From positions 17,825-81,824 of the forward strand of contig JBNKVT010000053.1 of assembly GCA_050299335.1 (NCBI GenBank): 64,000 nt of DNA, in the 5' to 3' direction. Both the position numbers and the translations under genes were made by a program. Each line of letters starts with the position of its first letter. Position 1 is the stretch's first letter. This document shows, piece by piece, positions 43,205-51,705 of this stretch. The stretch comes from JBNKVT01 sp050299335 (GTDB lineage Bacteria > Pseudomonadota > Alphaproteobacteria > Rhodobacterales > Rhodobacteraceae). The notes under the pieces are model-generated. The model searched no databases and was not told the origin of the DNA. It was given only the letters and a program-made list of their open reading frames with translations.

Positions 43205-43986
43205 GCTATCAGACGATTTCGCTTGCGGAGGATGCAATAGGGGTTGCGACGCTGACGCTGAACCGGCCCGACAAGCGGAACGCGATGAACGGCGAGATGT
43301 GCGAGGAGCTTCGCGCGGTGGCCAATGCGATCAACGCCTCGGCCACGATCCGGGTGGTGGTGCTGACCGGGGCGGGGACGGTGTTTTGCGCCGGCGGCGA
43401 TCTCGACTGGATGCGGACGCAGTTCGAGGCCGACCGCGAGACACGGCTGGGCGAGGCACGCAAACTGGCGCTGGCGCTGTTCGCGCTGAACACGCTCGAC
43501 AAACCGCTGATCGGGCGGATCAACGGCACGGCGATGGGCGGCGGTCTGGGGCTGGTCTCGGTCTGCGATGCCGCGATCATCAACGAGGACGCGAAATGCG
43601 GGTTCACCGAAACGCGGCTCGGCCTGATCCCGGCGACGATCTCGCCTTATGTGATGGCGCGGATGGGCGAGGGCGCGGCGCGGCGGGTGTTTTTCTCGGC
43701 CAAGGTCTTCGACGGCTGGGAGGCGCAGGCGCTGGGGCTGGTGGCCAAGGCGGTGCCCGAGGATGCGCTCGATTTCGCGGTCGAGGAAGAGGTGCGCCCC
43801 TATCTCGGCTGCGCGCCCGAGGCGGTGACGGCGGCCAAGCGGCTGGTGCGGGCGCAGGGTCCGGTCATTGACGAGGCGCTGATGACGCGCACGATCACGG
43901 CGCTGGCCGATACCTGGGAGACGCAGTCGGCGCGGGAAGGCGTGACCGGTTTCTTCGAGAAATCGCCGCCGGACTGGGCGAAATAG
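43201..43986 (+). CDS. enoyl-CoA hydratase, probably methylglutaconyl-CoA hydratase, 261 aa
   Basis: Crotonase fold: 'LTLNRPDKRNAMNGEMCEEL', oxyanion-hole 'AGTVFCAGGDLDWM', 'GRINGTAMGGGLGLVSVCD', and catalytic Glu in 'CGFTETRLGLIPATISPYV'. The 'GGGLGL' and 'LIPATISPYV' details match hydratases of liu clusters. In this place it would hydrate 3-methylglutaconyl-CoA to HMG-CoA for the upstream lyase gene. ATGA overlap with hmgL. Specificity is inferred from context. Confidence 0.92.
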   Translation: MSYQTISLAEDAIGVATLTLNRPDKRNAMNGEMCEELRAVANAINASATIRVVVLTGAGTVFCAGGDLDWMRTQFEADRETRLGEARKLALALFALNTLDKPLIGRINGTAMGGGLGLVSVCDAAIINEDAKCGFTETRLGLIPATISPYVMARMGEGAARRVFFSAKVFDGWEAQALGLVAKAVPEDALDFAVEEEVRPYLGCAPEAVTAAKRLVRAQGPVIDEALMTRTITALADTWETQSAREGVTGFFEKSPPDWAK

Positions 43987-43990
43987 GCGC

Positions 43991-44737
43991 GTGACGGCCC
44001 CGAAGAACCCCGCCGGGTTCGACGCCGGGCTCGACGACGTCTTCGCGCGGATCGCCGGGCGTTACGACCGGCTGCACGATGTGTTCTCCTTCAGGATCCA
44101 CCGGCTGTGGAAAGCGGCGATGGCGCGCCGGCTGGCCGGGATGGAAGGCGCGGTGCTGATGGATGCCGGGGCCGGGACCGGCGACATTGCCGCGCGGTGC
44201 CGCGACCGGGACGGAACCGCGGCGCGGCAGCGGATCATTCTGGCCGATGCCTCCCCTGAGATGCTGACCATCGCCCGGCAGCGGCTGGGCGAGGCCGCGC
44301 CGTTCGAATATGCGGTCTGCGATGTGCATGATCTGGACGGGGTGGCCGATGGCGCGATCGACATCTACGCCAATGCCTTCCTGGCCAAGCTCTGCCACTT
44401 GCCGCGGCTGGCGGCGGAGGCGCACCGGGTGCTGCGGCCCGGCGGGCATTTCGTGATGCTGGAGGCCTCGCGCATCCCCTTCGCGCCGCTGCACCGGGCC
44501 TATCTGGTCTATATGAGCCTCTGCCTGCCGTTGATCGCCCGGCTGGCCGGAGAGCGCGACCGATCGGTCTGGCGGTATTTCCTGCGCGGTATCCGCAATG
44601 TCGATCCGCCCGACGGCGTGGCGGAGGTCTTGCGCGAAGCCGGGTTCGGCGACGTGACCTGGCAGCGCCTGTCGCTGGGGATCGTGGCGCTGCATGTGGC
44701 GCGCAAGCCTTCGGATGCGGAGATCCCGGCCCGCTGA
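43991..44737 (+). CDS. UbiE-like SAM-dependent methyltransferase, 248 aa
   Basis: GTG start 4 nt after the hydratase stop, so last gene of the operon. 'VFARIAGRYDRLHDVFSFRIHRLWK' is the UbiE/MenG N-terminal motif; SAM motif I is 'LMDAGAGTGDIAARC', followed by 'ILADASPEMLTIARQRL'. The C-terminus departs from canonical UbiE (missing the 'RPGG...EFS' form, having 'VLRPGGHFVMLEAS'). A quinone- or small-molecule C-methyltransferase is possible; the leucine context does not demand one. Confidence 0.82.
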   Translation: MTAPKNPAGFDAGLDDVFARIAGRYDRLHDVFSFRIHRLWKAAMARRLAGMEGAVLMDAGAGTGDIAARCRDRDGTAARQRIILADASPEMLTIARQRLGEAAPFEYAVCDVHDLDGVADGAIDIYANAFLAKLCHLPRLAAEAHRVLRPGGHFVMLEASRIPFAPLHRAYLVYMSLCLPLIARLAGERDRSVWRYFLRGIRNVDPPDGVAEVLREAGFGDVTWQRLSLGIVALHVARKPSDAEIPAR

Positions 44738-45001
44738 CCCGGGCCGATCCGCCGAAGGGTGGACAGGAATTCTGTCCCTTCGGCACGTTTCCCGACACAC
44801 GGTTACCGGCGCGTGCAGGCGCCGCGTTCCGAGGATGCGACGGCGTTACAGGCCCGTCGAAGGCGGCTCGCCTGGCCCCCCTTCGTGAAGGGGGGCGGCG
44901 AAACGGGATATTTGCTGCCGGTGCGTCGAAGACAAACGGTCCATTCGGGGGATGTCTGTTGCGGTTCGCCCGTCACAGGTCCCGCCCTTCGGCCAATGGT
45001 A

Positions 45002-47302
45002 TCAGCCGATTTCCGTCAGACGCGCCTTCACGTTTTCCGTCAGTTCGTTCAGGGTGAAGGGCTTGGCCAGGAAACTGGTGTTCGGAATTTTCGCCTTGCC
45101 GTCCTTGAACGCGTCCTCGGCATAGCCGGACACGAAGATCGTCGGTACATCCGGCCGGGCCTCGCGCGCCTTTCTGACCCAGCTCGGCCCGTCCAGCCCC
45201 GGCATCACCACATCCGAGACGAAGAGATCGACATGCAGATCGCTGTCCGACAGCACATCGAGCGCCTGCTCTCCCGATTCCGCCTCCAGGACCGTATAGC
45301 CGCGCATCTGCAGGGCCCGCGCCCCGAAGGACCGGACCGGGGCTTCGTCCTCGACCAGCAGAACCACGCCGCGCCCAGAGAGATCGGCGACCGGCGTATG
45401 GGCCTCCCCGTCGATCGGCGCGGTTTCGGTGAACTGCGCCCGCTCGCCGTCAAAGGCCGGCAGATAGACCAGGAATGTGGTCCCGATCCCCGGTTCGCTA
45501 TCAGCAAAGATGAAGCCGCCGGTCTGCTTGATGATCCCGTAGGCCGTCGACAGGCCCAGCCCGGTGCCCTCGCCGACCTTCTTGGTGGTGTAGAAAGGCT
45601 CGAAAATCTTCGCGATCTTGTCCTTGGCGATCCCGACGCCGGTATCGGTCACCTCGATCACCACATAGCGTCCCGACGGCACCGTCGCCCGGTCCCGCTC
45701 CAGGTCCTCGCTCAGCACCGCGCGGCGGGTCTTGAGATGCACCACGCCGCCATCGGGCATCGCGTCACGGGCGTTCACCACCAGGTTCATGACCACCTGT
45801 TCGAGCTGGCGCTCATCGACCCGAACCGGAAACAGGTCCGGGTCGTGATCGATGGTCAGCTTGACTTTCTCACCCAGAAGGCGGTTCAGCAGATGCGTCA
45901 GTTCCGACAGTGTATCATAAAGATGCAACGTCTTCGGCCGCAGCGTCTGCTTGCGCGAGAAGGCCAGCAGCTGGCGGACCAGCGCCGCCGCCCGGTTGGC
46001 GTTCTGGCGGATCTGCATCAGGTCGGCATAATCCGTATCGCTGCTGTCATGGCGCAGAAGCATCAGGTCGCAATGCCCGTTGATCGCCGTCAGAAGATTG
46101 TTGAAGTCATGCGCCACACCGCCCGCCAGCTGGCCGACGGCCTGCATCTTCTGGCTTTGCACGAATTGCGCCTCCAGGGTCTTCAGCTCGGTCGCGTCCG
46201 AGAACACCACGAGGACAAAAGCCGCGCCATTGTGGATCACCCGCGACATCGCCACCTGCAGAAACATCTCGCGGTCGTCGATCCGCCCCCGCGCCACCTC
46301 GCTGCGGCCCTGTTCGCGGCCGCGCATTGTCTCGGACAGCCGTTCGGCGATCGAGCGGCCCATCCCCTCGATCACCGATCCCAGCTGAACGCCGGGCTGC
46401 AGCCGGTCGCCCACCAGCGCCACCGCCGCCCGGTTGGCGTGATCGAGCGTGCCATCGGGCCGCAGCCGCGCCATGGCCACCGGCAGATCGTTCAGAAAGC
46501 CGTCATCGAGCCAGCCCGAGGTCTCGTCGGGATCGCAGACGAAGAGGAACACGTCCTCCCGTCCGTCCTGTCCCGCCAGGACGCAGACCCGGTATTGTGA
46601 CGACGTCTCGCCACCGAAGCGCAGAATGCCATCCGAGCGGATCGCCTCGGGGCGAGCGGCCCCGTCCTCCAGCCGCGCCAGCAGATGCGCCGCCTCGGTA
46701 TTCATCCAGGTGACCTCGCCTCCGCGGGCACGCCTGAAATGGGGCACGCTTCCGATGGGGGCATGGGTCTCGGACAGGTTTCCATTGTCGAAGAGCCAGA
46801 CGAAGCGGTCGGGCCCGGCGGCAAGCACCCGTACCTCGCATTCGGGATTGTCCATCTCGGCCGTCCAGCTTGCCCGGCCGTCGCGGGCCGCCCGGTTGAT
46901 CAGCCGGTAGGCCAGCGCCGCTGGATCGCCATCGGCATTCGCCAGCAGGTCCGACAGGTCCGGTCGCAGCCCCCAGCGCTGTTCGGCATGTCCGTTCAGC
47001 GAGATCACCGACCCGCCGCGCGTGGTCAGCACGGTCGCCCCGGCGGTATTCGCGCAAATCCTTCTGAAGAACTCCGCCTCGGCCCGCAGTGACACCGAAG
47101 CCCGGTGCCGAAGCGACAGGACGACGCTCATGATCACAGCCGGTGCCAGTAACAGCGCCGCCAGGCCCAGGACCAGGTCGGTCTGGACCGCCAGGACGAC
47201 CACGGCCAGGGTCACCAGCGCCGCGATACCCCAGAGCGCATAGATTGCGGGGTCGCGCGGCGGTCGGGATGCGGGGTCGTAAGCGATGCTGTTGTCACTC
47301 AT
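45002..47302 (-). CDS. cckA: CckA-like hybrid sensor histidine kinase, 766 aa
   Basis: Two membrane spans (about 21-40 and 43-63), PAS-like regions (about 75-375), then a HisKA domain with 'GGVAHDFNNLLTAINGHCDLMLL' signature (short: GGVAHDFNNLL, His398). An HATPase domain has 'MNLVVNARDAMPDGG' and 'GTGLGLSTAYGIIKQTGGFI' features, and the C-terminal receiver has phospho-acceptor Asp697 in 'LFVSDVVMPG'. In alphaproteobacteria CckA feeds the CtrA phosphorelay via ChpT, in rhodobacters governing motility and gene transfer agents. Monocistronic here. Confidence 0.93.
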   Translation of the reverse strand: MSDNSIAYDPASRPPRDPAIYALWGIAALVTLAVVVLAVQTDLVLGLAALLLAPAVIMSVVLSLRHRASVSLRAEAEFFRRICANTAGATVLTTRGGSVISLNGHAEQRWGLRPDLSDLLANADGDPAALAYRLINRAARDGRASWTAEMDNPECEVRVLAAGPDRFVWLFDNGNLSETHAPIGSVPHFRRARGGEVTWMNTEAAHLLARLEDGAARPEAIRSDGILRFGGETSSQYRVCVLAGQDGREDVFLFVCDPDETSGWLDDGFLNDLPVAMARLRPDGTLDHANRAAVALVGDRLQPGVQLGSVIEGMGRSIAERLSETMRGREQGRSEVARGRIDDREMFLQVAMSRVIHNGAAFVLVVFSDATELKTLEAQFVQSQKMQAVGQLAGGVAHDFNNLLTAINGHCDLMLLRHDSSDTDYADLMQIRQNANRAAALVRQLLAFSRKQTLRPKTLHLYDTLSELTHLLNRLLGEKVKLTIDHDPDLFPVRVDERQLEQVVMNLVVNARDAMPDGGVVHLKTRRAVLSEDLERDRATVPSGRYVVIEVTDTGVGIAKDKIAKIFEPFYTTKKVGEGTGLGLSTAYGIIKQTGGFIFADSEPGIGTTFLVYLPAFDGERAQFTETAPIDGEAHTPVADLSGRGVVLLVEDEAPVRSFGARALQMRGYTVLEAESGEQALDVLSDSDLHVDLFVSDVVMPGLDGPSWVRKAREARPDVPTIFVSGYAEDAFKDGKAKIPNTSFLAKPFTLNELTENVKARLTEIG

Positions 47303-47400
47303 CTACAGGCCAGCAACCATAAGGACAAAGGGTGAAACCTTATGCCTGCCGAATGGTTAACGAAGGTCTAACGCACCGGATGTTACACGCATTGCGTGCA

Positions 47401-48597
47401 TTACTCAAAGCACAACGCGCAACAATAGAACCCGTCACCCGGCGCACCCGGCAGGAACCGCGTCTCGCGCCGGATCTCCAGCCCCTTGTGCCGCGTCGCG
47501 ACCGCCCGCACCAGGCCCGCATTCTCGCAATCCAGAACCGAGCAGGTGGCATAGATCAGCCGCCCGCCCGGGGCCAGAAACCGCAAGCCGCCCTCGATGG
47601 CCGCCATCTGGTCGCGCCGCAACGCCGCCAGCCGGTCCGGTGTCAGGCGCCATTTCGCGTCCGGCATCCGCCGCCAGGCCCCCGAGCCGCTGCAGGGAGC
47701 ATCGACCAGCACCAGATCGCAGACCGGTGCCGCATCGGCAAGAGCAGCGCTATCCATCACGTCCACCCGCGCACCGGCCCGCGCGGCACGTTTCGGCAGA
47801 TCGACCATGCGCCGCGCGGCCAGATCATGCGCGATCAGCCGCCCTTCGTTGACCATCGCCGCCGCCAGCGCCAGCGTCTTGCCGCCACCCCCGGCGCAAT
47901 AATCGAGCACGGTTTCCCCCGGACGCGCCTTGGCGAACGCCGCCACCGCCTGGCTGGCCGCATCCTGAAGCTCCACCAGACCATCCTCGTAGGCCCGCGT
48001 CCGCGCGATCCGTCGCCCCCCGGTGACCACCCGCAAGGCGGTTGCAATCCCCGCCACCGGCGCGGTTTCGATCCCCTCTCCGGCCAGCGCTGCCACCGCC
48101 GATTCGACAGACCCCCGCAGCAGATTGACCCGCAGATCGACCGGCGCCCGGGACTGCAGCACCGACATGACCCCGTCAATCTCCGCGCCCAGCGAGCCCG
48201 CAAGTTCCTTTTCGAGGAAATCTTGATAATCGAGGCGCACCGGGCGCGGGGCTGCTTCTAACGTGCGGATCGCCGCGCGCTCCGCCTCTGTCAGCGGCGC
48301 CGGCGCATGGCCTTCTCCCGAGAACACCGCTTCGGGGTCCATGCCTTCGCGCAGCACCAGCCCCAGCACCGCCTGCCGCCCGCTTGCCACCTCTCCTTCG
48401 CCACCAACCCAGCCGCAGGAACGTTTGCGGCGCAATGTGTCGAAGACGATATCGCGCACCCCGGCCCGGTCCTTCGACCCGGCAAACCGGCTGGCCCGGC
48501 TCCAGGCCAGAAGCGCCTTTTCGGCTGGCTCTCCGGCCAGGATCCGGTCGAGAATTCCGATCGCGGCGGCATATCTCGCAGCGGGGGTCATCGGCAT
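47401..48597 (-). CDS. RsmB-family rRNA cytosine-C5 methyltransferase, 398 aa
   Basis: The SAM-binding motif 'VLDYCAGGGGKTLALAAAM' and the two catalytic-cysteine motifs 'DAPCSGSGAWRR' and 'IYATCSVLDCENAGLV' identify a NOL1/NOP2/Sun m5C methyltransferase. The N-terminal third (about residues 1-130) is a helical NusB-like RNA-binding region. 16S rRNA C967 (RsmB) is the classical target; members in alphaproteobacteria are often annotated RsmB, but the exact site is not readable from sequence. Confidence 0.92.
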   Translation of the reverse strand: MPMTPAARYAAAIGILDRILAGEPAEKALLAWSRASRFAGSKDRAGVRDIVFDTLRRKRSCGWVGGEGEVASGRQAVLGLVLREGMDPEAVFSGEGHAPAPLTEAERAAIRTLEAAPRPVRLDYQDFLEKELAGSLGAEIDGVMSVLQSRAPVDLRVNLLRGSVESAVAALAGEGIETAPVAGIATALRVVTGGRRIARTRAYEDGLVELQDAASQAVAAFAKARPGETVLDYCAGGGGKTLALAAAMVNEGRLIAHDLAARRMVDLPKRAARAGARVDVMDSAALADAAPVCDLVLVDAPCSGSGAWRRMPDAKWRLTPDRLAALRRDQMAAIEGGLRFLAPGGRLIYATCSVLDCENAGLVRAVATRHKGLEIRRETRFLPGAPGDGFYCCALCFE

Positions 48598-48707
48598 CGG
48601 TCCGGTCTTGTGTCAGGCATGGCCGCCCCGGCGGCTTTCCCAGGAAAGCGGACTGCGTGAACCGGACACGACCCCGATCCGCGCAGCCGCCAAAAACCGA
48701 CAGACGC

Positions 48708-49127
48708 TCATAGCAGCAGCCCGATCCCAAGCGCCACCCAGACAACCGCCAGAGCCGCCAGCGAGACCACAAACAGCTTGAACCGGAGCGCGACATCGTT
48801 CGCGCCCACATGCACCGCGCGATGCGCCAGCCGCAGCGCCACATAGGCCACCGATCCCGCCGCCATCGCCCAGTTGACCGCCCCGAGGGCGGCCCCAAGC
48901 GCGATTGCGGCATAAAAGAGCGGTGGCGTTTCCAATTGGTTATGCGCGTTGCGCTGGAATTGCTTCACCCGGTCTGGATAGGCGGAACTGTCGAGCGCGA
49001 TCTCGGCAAGCGTCACCTCGCGGGCGCGCACCGCCGCCAGCCGGGCCCGGCCCATCGCCACGATTGCCCAAAAGGTCAGTGCCACCTGAACAAAGACGCA
49101 GATCACGCAGATCGCCAATGCCGACAT
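48708..49127 (-). CDS. MAPEG family membrane protein, 139 aa
   Basis: Four hydrophobic spans (about 3-22, 66-84, 88-106, 118-138). 'QRNAHNQLETPPLFYAAIALG' near residues 57-77 is the MAPEG signature (Asn/Glu in loop 1). Family members are eicosanoid and glutathione-metabolism trimers in eukaryotes; bacterial ones are mostly of unknown function. ATG 49127 is favoured over an upstream in-frame Met because the longer form adds a polar tail before the first span; its ribosome-binding site is weak either way. Confidence 0.85.
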   Translation of the reverse strand: MSALAICVICVFVQVALTFWAIVAMGRARLAAVRAREVTLAEIALDSSAYPDRVKQFQRNAHNQLETPPLFYAAIALGAALGAVNWAMAAGSVAYVALRLAHRAVHVGANDVALRFKLFVVSLAALAVVWVALGIGLLL

Positions 49128-49315
49128 CTCACGGGCTTTTCCTATTCCGGTCACCGTATCGGGGTGCGGCTTCAAGGCCGGTTTGTCAATGCCACAGCCG
49201 TGGTGGATGCGACCCCCGCGCCGCTTTCCTGCCCTCCGGCCAATCTCATGTTGAAGACCGGCCCCGCCTGGCCTATTCCGGGGCGCAACTGAAATTTCAA
49301 TTGAGAGGGGATCGC

Positions 49316-50827
49316 ATGATTACCGGAAAACACCTGATTGCCGGAGACTGGGTTGCGGGCGAGGAGACTTTCGATTCCAGCCCGTCGAGCGGTCCCGCCC
49401 ACAGCTTCTCGGTCGGCACGCCGGCCCATGTCGAGACCGCGGCTGAGGCCGCCGAAGCGGCATTTCTGACTTTCGGTTATTCGACCCGCGCCGAACGCGC
49501 CGCCCTCCTCAACAAGATTGCCGACGAGATCGAAGCGCGCGGCGAGGCCATCACAGAGATCGGCTGCCAGGAAACCGGCTTGCCCGAGATGCGCCTCAAC
49601 GGCGAGCGCGGGCGGACCACCGGCCAGCTGCGCCTCTTCGCGACCCATATCGAGAAAGGTGACTATCTCGACCGTCGCCATGACGAGGCCCTGCCCGACC
49701 GCCAGCCGCTGCCGCGCCCTGATATCAAGCTGATGCAGCGCCCCCTCGGGCCTGTCGCGGTCTTCGGCGCTTCGAACTTCCCGCTGGCCTTCTCGACCGC
49801 CGGCGGCGACACCGCCTCGGCCCTGGCTGCCGGCTGCCCGGTCATCGTCAAGGGCCACTCGGCGCATCCCGGCACCTCCGAGATCGTCGCCCAGGCCATC
49901 GACGCCGCCATCAAGGCAACCGGCGTTCATCCCGGTGTCTTCTCGCTGATCCAGGGCGGCAAGCGCGATGTCGGCCAGGCACTGGTTCAGCATCCGCTCA
50001 TCAAGGCGGTCGGCTTCACCGGCTCGCTCGGCGGCGGACGGGCGCTTTACGACCTCGCCCATGCCCGCCCCGACCCGATCCCCTTCTATGGCGAGCTCGG
50101 CTCAGTCAACCCGATGTTCCTCCTGCCCGCTGCCACCGAGGCGCGCGGCGCCGATATCGGCGCGGCCTGGGCCGGGTCGCTGACCATGGGCGCGGGGCAG
50201 TTCTGCACCAATCCCGGCGTGGCCTTCGTTGTCGACGGACCCTACACGGCGAAATTCACCGAAGCCGCCACCGAGGCCCTGAAGGGCATTGCCAAACAGA
50301 CCATGCTGACCGACGGCATCGCCGCCGCCTTCCGCGACGGGGCCAAGCGTGTCTCCGGCACGACCGGGGTGCGCGAACTGCTCGCCACCTCCTGCGATAC
50401 CCGCGAGGCCGCGCCCTATCTCTTCGCGACCACCGGTGACAACTGGCTCGCCAATCACGATCTGGGCGAAGAGGTCTTCGGCCCGCTCGGCATCGTCGTC
50501 ACCGTGAAGGATTTCGACCAGATGCTTGAGATCGCGTCGAAAATCGACGGCCAGCTGACCTGCACCATGCATCTCGACGCCGCCGATCACACGCAAGCCA
50601 ACCGCCTCCTGCCGGTGATCGAGCGCAAGGCCGGACGGCTGCTCTGCAACGGCTTCCCGACGGGCGTCGAAGTCTGCGACGCGATGATGCATGGCGGTCC
50701 GTGGCCGTCGAGCACCGTCTCGGCGACCACCTCGGTCGGTACAATGGCGATCCGGCGGTTCCTCAGACCCGTCGCCTACCAGAACTTCCCGACAGAAGTT
50801 CTGCCCGAGGACCTCAAGTCCCTTTGA
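49316..50827 (+). CDS. alpha-ketoglutarate-semialdehyde-type aldehyde dehydrogenase, 503 aa
   Basis: GAGAGGGG lies 6 nt before ATG 49316. The aldehyde dehydrogenase fold has catalytic Cys297 in 'GAGQFCTNPG', Glu260 in 'GELGSVNP', and the cofactor segment 'AVFGASNFPLAFSTAGGDTASALAAGCPV'. The 'FGASNFPLAFS' and 'CTNPG' forms are those of NADP-linked 2,5-dioxopentanoate dehydrogenases, which finish oxidative pentose, hydroxyproline and glucarate breakdown by making 2-oxoglutarate. It overlaps the convergent CbiX-like gene by 14 nt. Confidence 0.9.
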   Translation: MITGKHLIAGDWVAGEETFDSSPSSGPAHSFSVGTPAHVETAAEAAEAAFLTFGYSTRAERAALLNKIADEIEARGEAITEIGCQETGLPEMRLNGERGRTTGQLRLFATHIEKGDYLDRRHDEALPDRQPLPRPDIKLMQRPLGPVAVFGASNFPLAFSTAGGDTASALAAGCPVIVKGHSAHPGTSEIVAQAIDAAIKATGVHPGVFSLIQGGKRDVGQALVQHPLIKAVGFTGSLGGGRALYDLAHARPDPIPFYGELGSVNPMFLLPAATEARGADIGAAWAGSLTMGAGQFCTNPGVAFVVDGPYTAKFTEAATEALKGIAKQTMLTDGIAAAFRDGAKRVSGTTGVRELLATSCDTREAAPYLFATTGDNWLANHDLGEEVFGPLGIVVTVKDFDQMLEIASKIDGQLTCTMHLDAADHTQANRLLPVIERKAGRLLCNGFPTGVEVCDAMMHGGPWPSSTVSATTSVGTMAIRRFLRPVAYQNFPTEVLPEDLKSL

Positions 50828-51530
50828 TCGCCTCGGCCACGATCCCGGGCACGCCCGGGGTCGTGCCGATGGCCGGCAGAAGGATGCCCTTGTAACCCGA
50901 CGCCGCCACGGCCTCGGGCAGATCCCGGCGCATATGGCCAGACAGCAAGGCGAAAAGCGGCAGGCAAATGGCGGGACCCTCGGGGCGGAGGACCGTTTCG
51001 AGCCGCGGGTCCTCATCGACGAAACCGGTGCGATGCGCGGCAAAACCGAGGCGGGCGGCCAGGGTCTCGCTCAGCGCCCTGGCAATCTCGGCCGGGCGCG
51101 GGTTATCGGGCGAACCGTGGGCGGCGAGGATGAAACTGGCTCTGCCGGGATCAAGCCGGCCCAGCCCCTGCCGGACCACCTGCGCGCAAAGCGCGGGCAG
51201 GCGCGGCGACAGGCCAAGCGGATCGCGCCACCGGACCGACCGGGGCGCACAGCGGCCGACCCGCCCGCGCAGATATTCGGTCACGAACCAGCCATCGGAC
51301 ATGAAAAACGGATAGATCACCAGCTCGCGCCCGGGATCGCTCCGCGCCACCGCCTGCTCCAACGCCCCGGGGGCGGCGAGGGTCGCCGAGGCGATCCGGC
51401 CCTCGGGCACCAGCGTCGCCACCCTTGCGGCCAGCCAGGCCAACTCGGCCTCCGCGACCGCAGGATAGCCGGGCCAGCCATGCGCCACGATCAGCGCCTG
51501 TGGTCCCGTTGCTTCCGCGCCATTGCGCAT
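50814..51530 (-). CDS. CbiX/sirohydrochlorin-chelatase-like protein, 238 aa
   Basis: ATG 51530 is chosen for its upstream GAGG and family start ('ALIVAHGWPGYPAVAEAELAWLAARV'). 'LVIYPFFMSDGWFVTEYLRGRV' and, in the second half, 'ILAAHGSPDNPRPAEIARAL' and 'CLPLFALLSGHMRRDLPEAV' show two tandem CbiX half-domains with their metal-binding His residues. Such proteins insert cobalt, nickel or iron into sirohydrochlorin. No other tetrapyrrole gene is close by. Longer in-frame starts upstream are possible. Confidence 0.82.
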   Translation of the reverse strand: MRNGAEATGPQALIVAHGWPGYPAVAEAELAWLAARVATLVPEGRIASATLAAPGALEQAVARSDPGRELVIYPFFMSDGWFVTEYLRGRVGRCAPRSVRWRDPLGLSPRLPALCAQVVRQGLGRLDPGRASFILAAHGSPDNPRPAEIARALSETLAARLGFAAHRTGFVDEDPRLETVLRPEGPAICLPLFALLSGHMRRDLPEAVAASGYKGILLPAIGTTPGVPGIVAEAIKGT

Positions 51531-51705
51531 TTCCGCCTCTCTCGCACCCCGAACCGTCCTGGCGGTTTCCGCTGACTTCGCCGGCCGGAAGCGGCGCAGC
51601 AGCCGCCCCGACCCCATTTTGTTCCCCCACGGCCACGGTGTTAACGGTTTGTTAACATAATCGCGTCCTCTTCGGGATAGGATTGTCCCGATCTCTGGGA
51701 AAGTA

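Noticed and set aside
44738..45001. Gene between the UbiE-like gene and cckA
   Set aside because: No open frame has a start, ribosome-binding site or protein-like composition; the gap is taken as a convergent 3' region.
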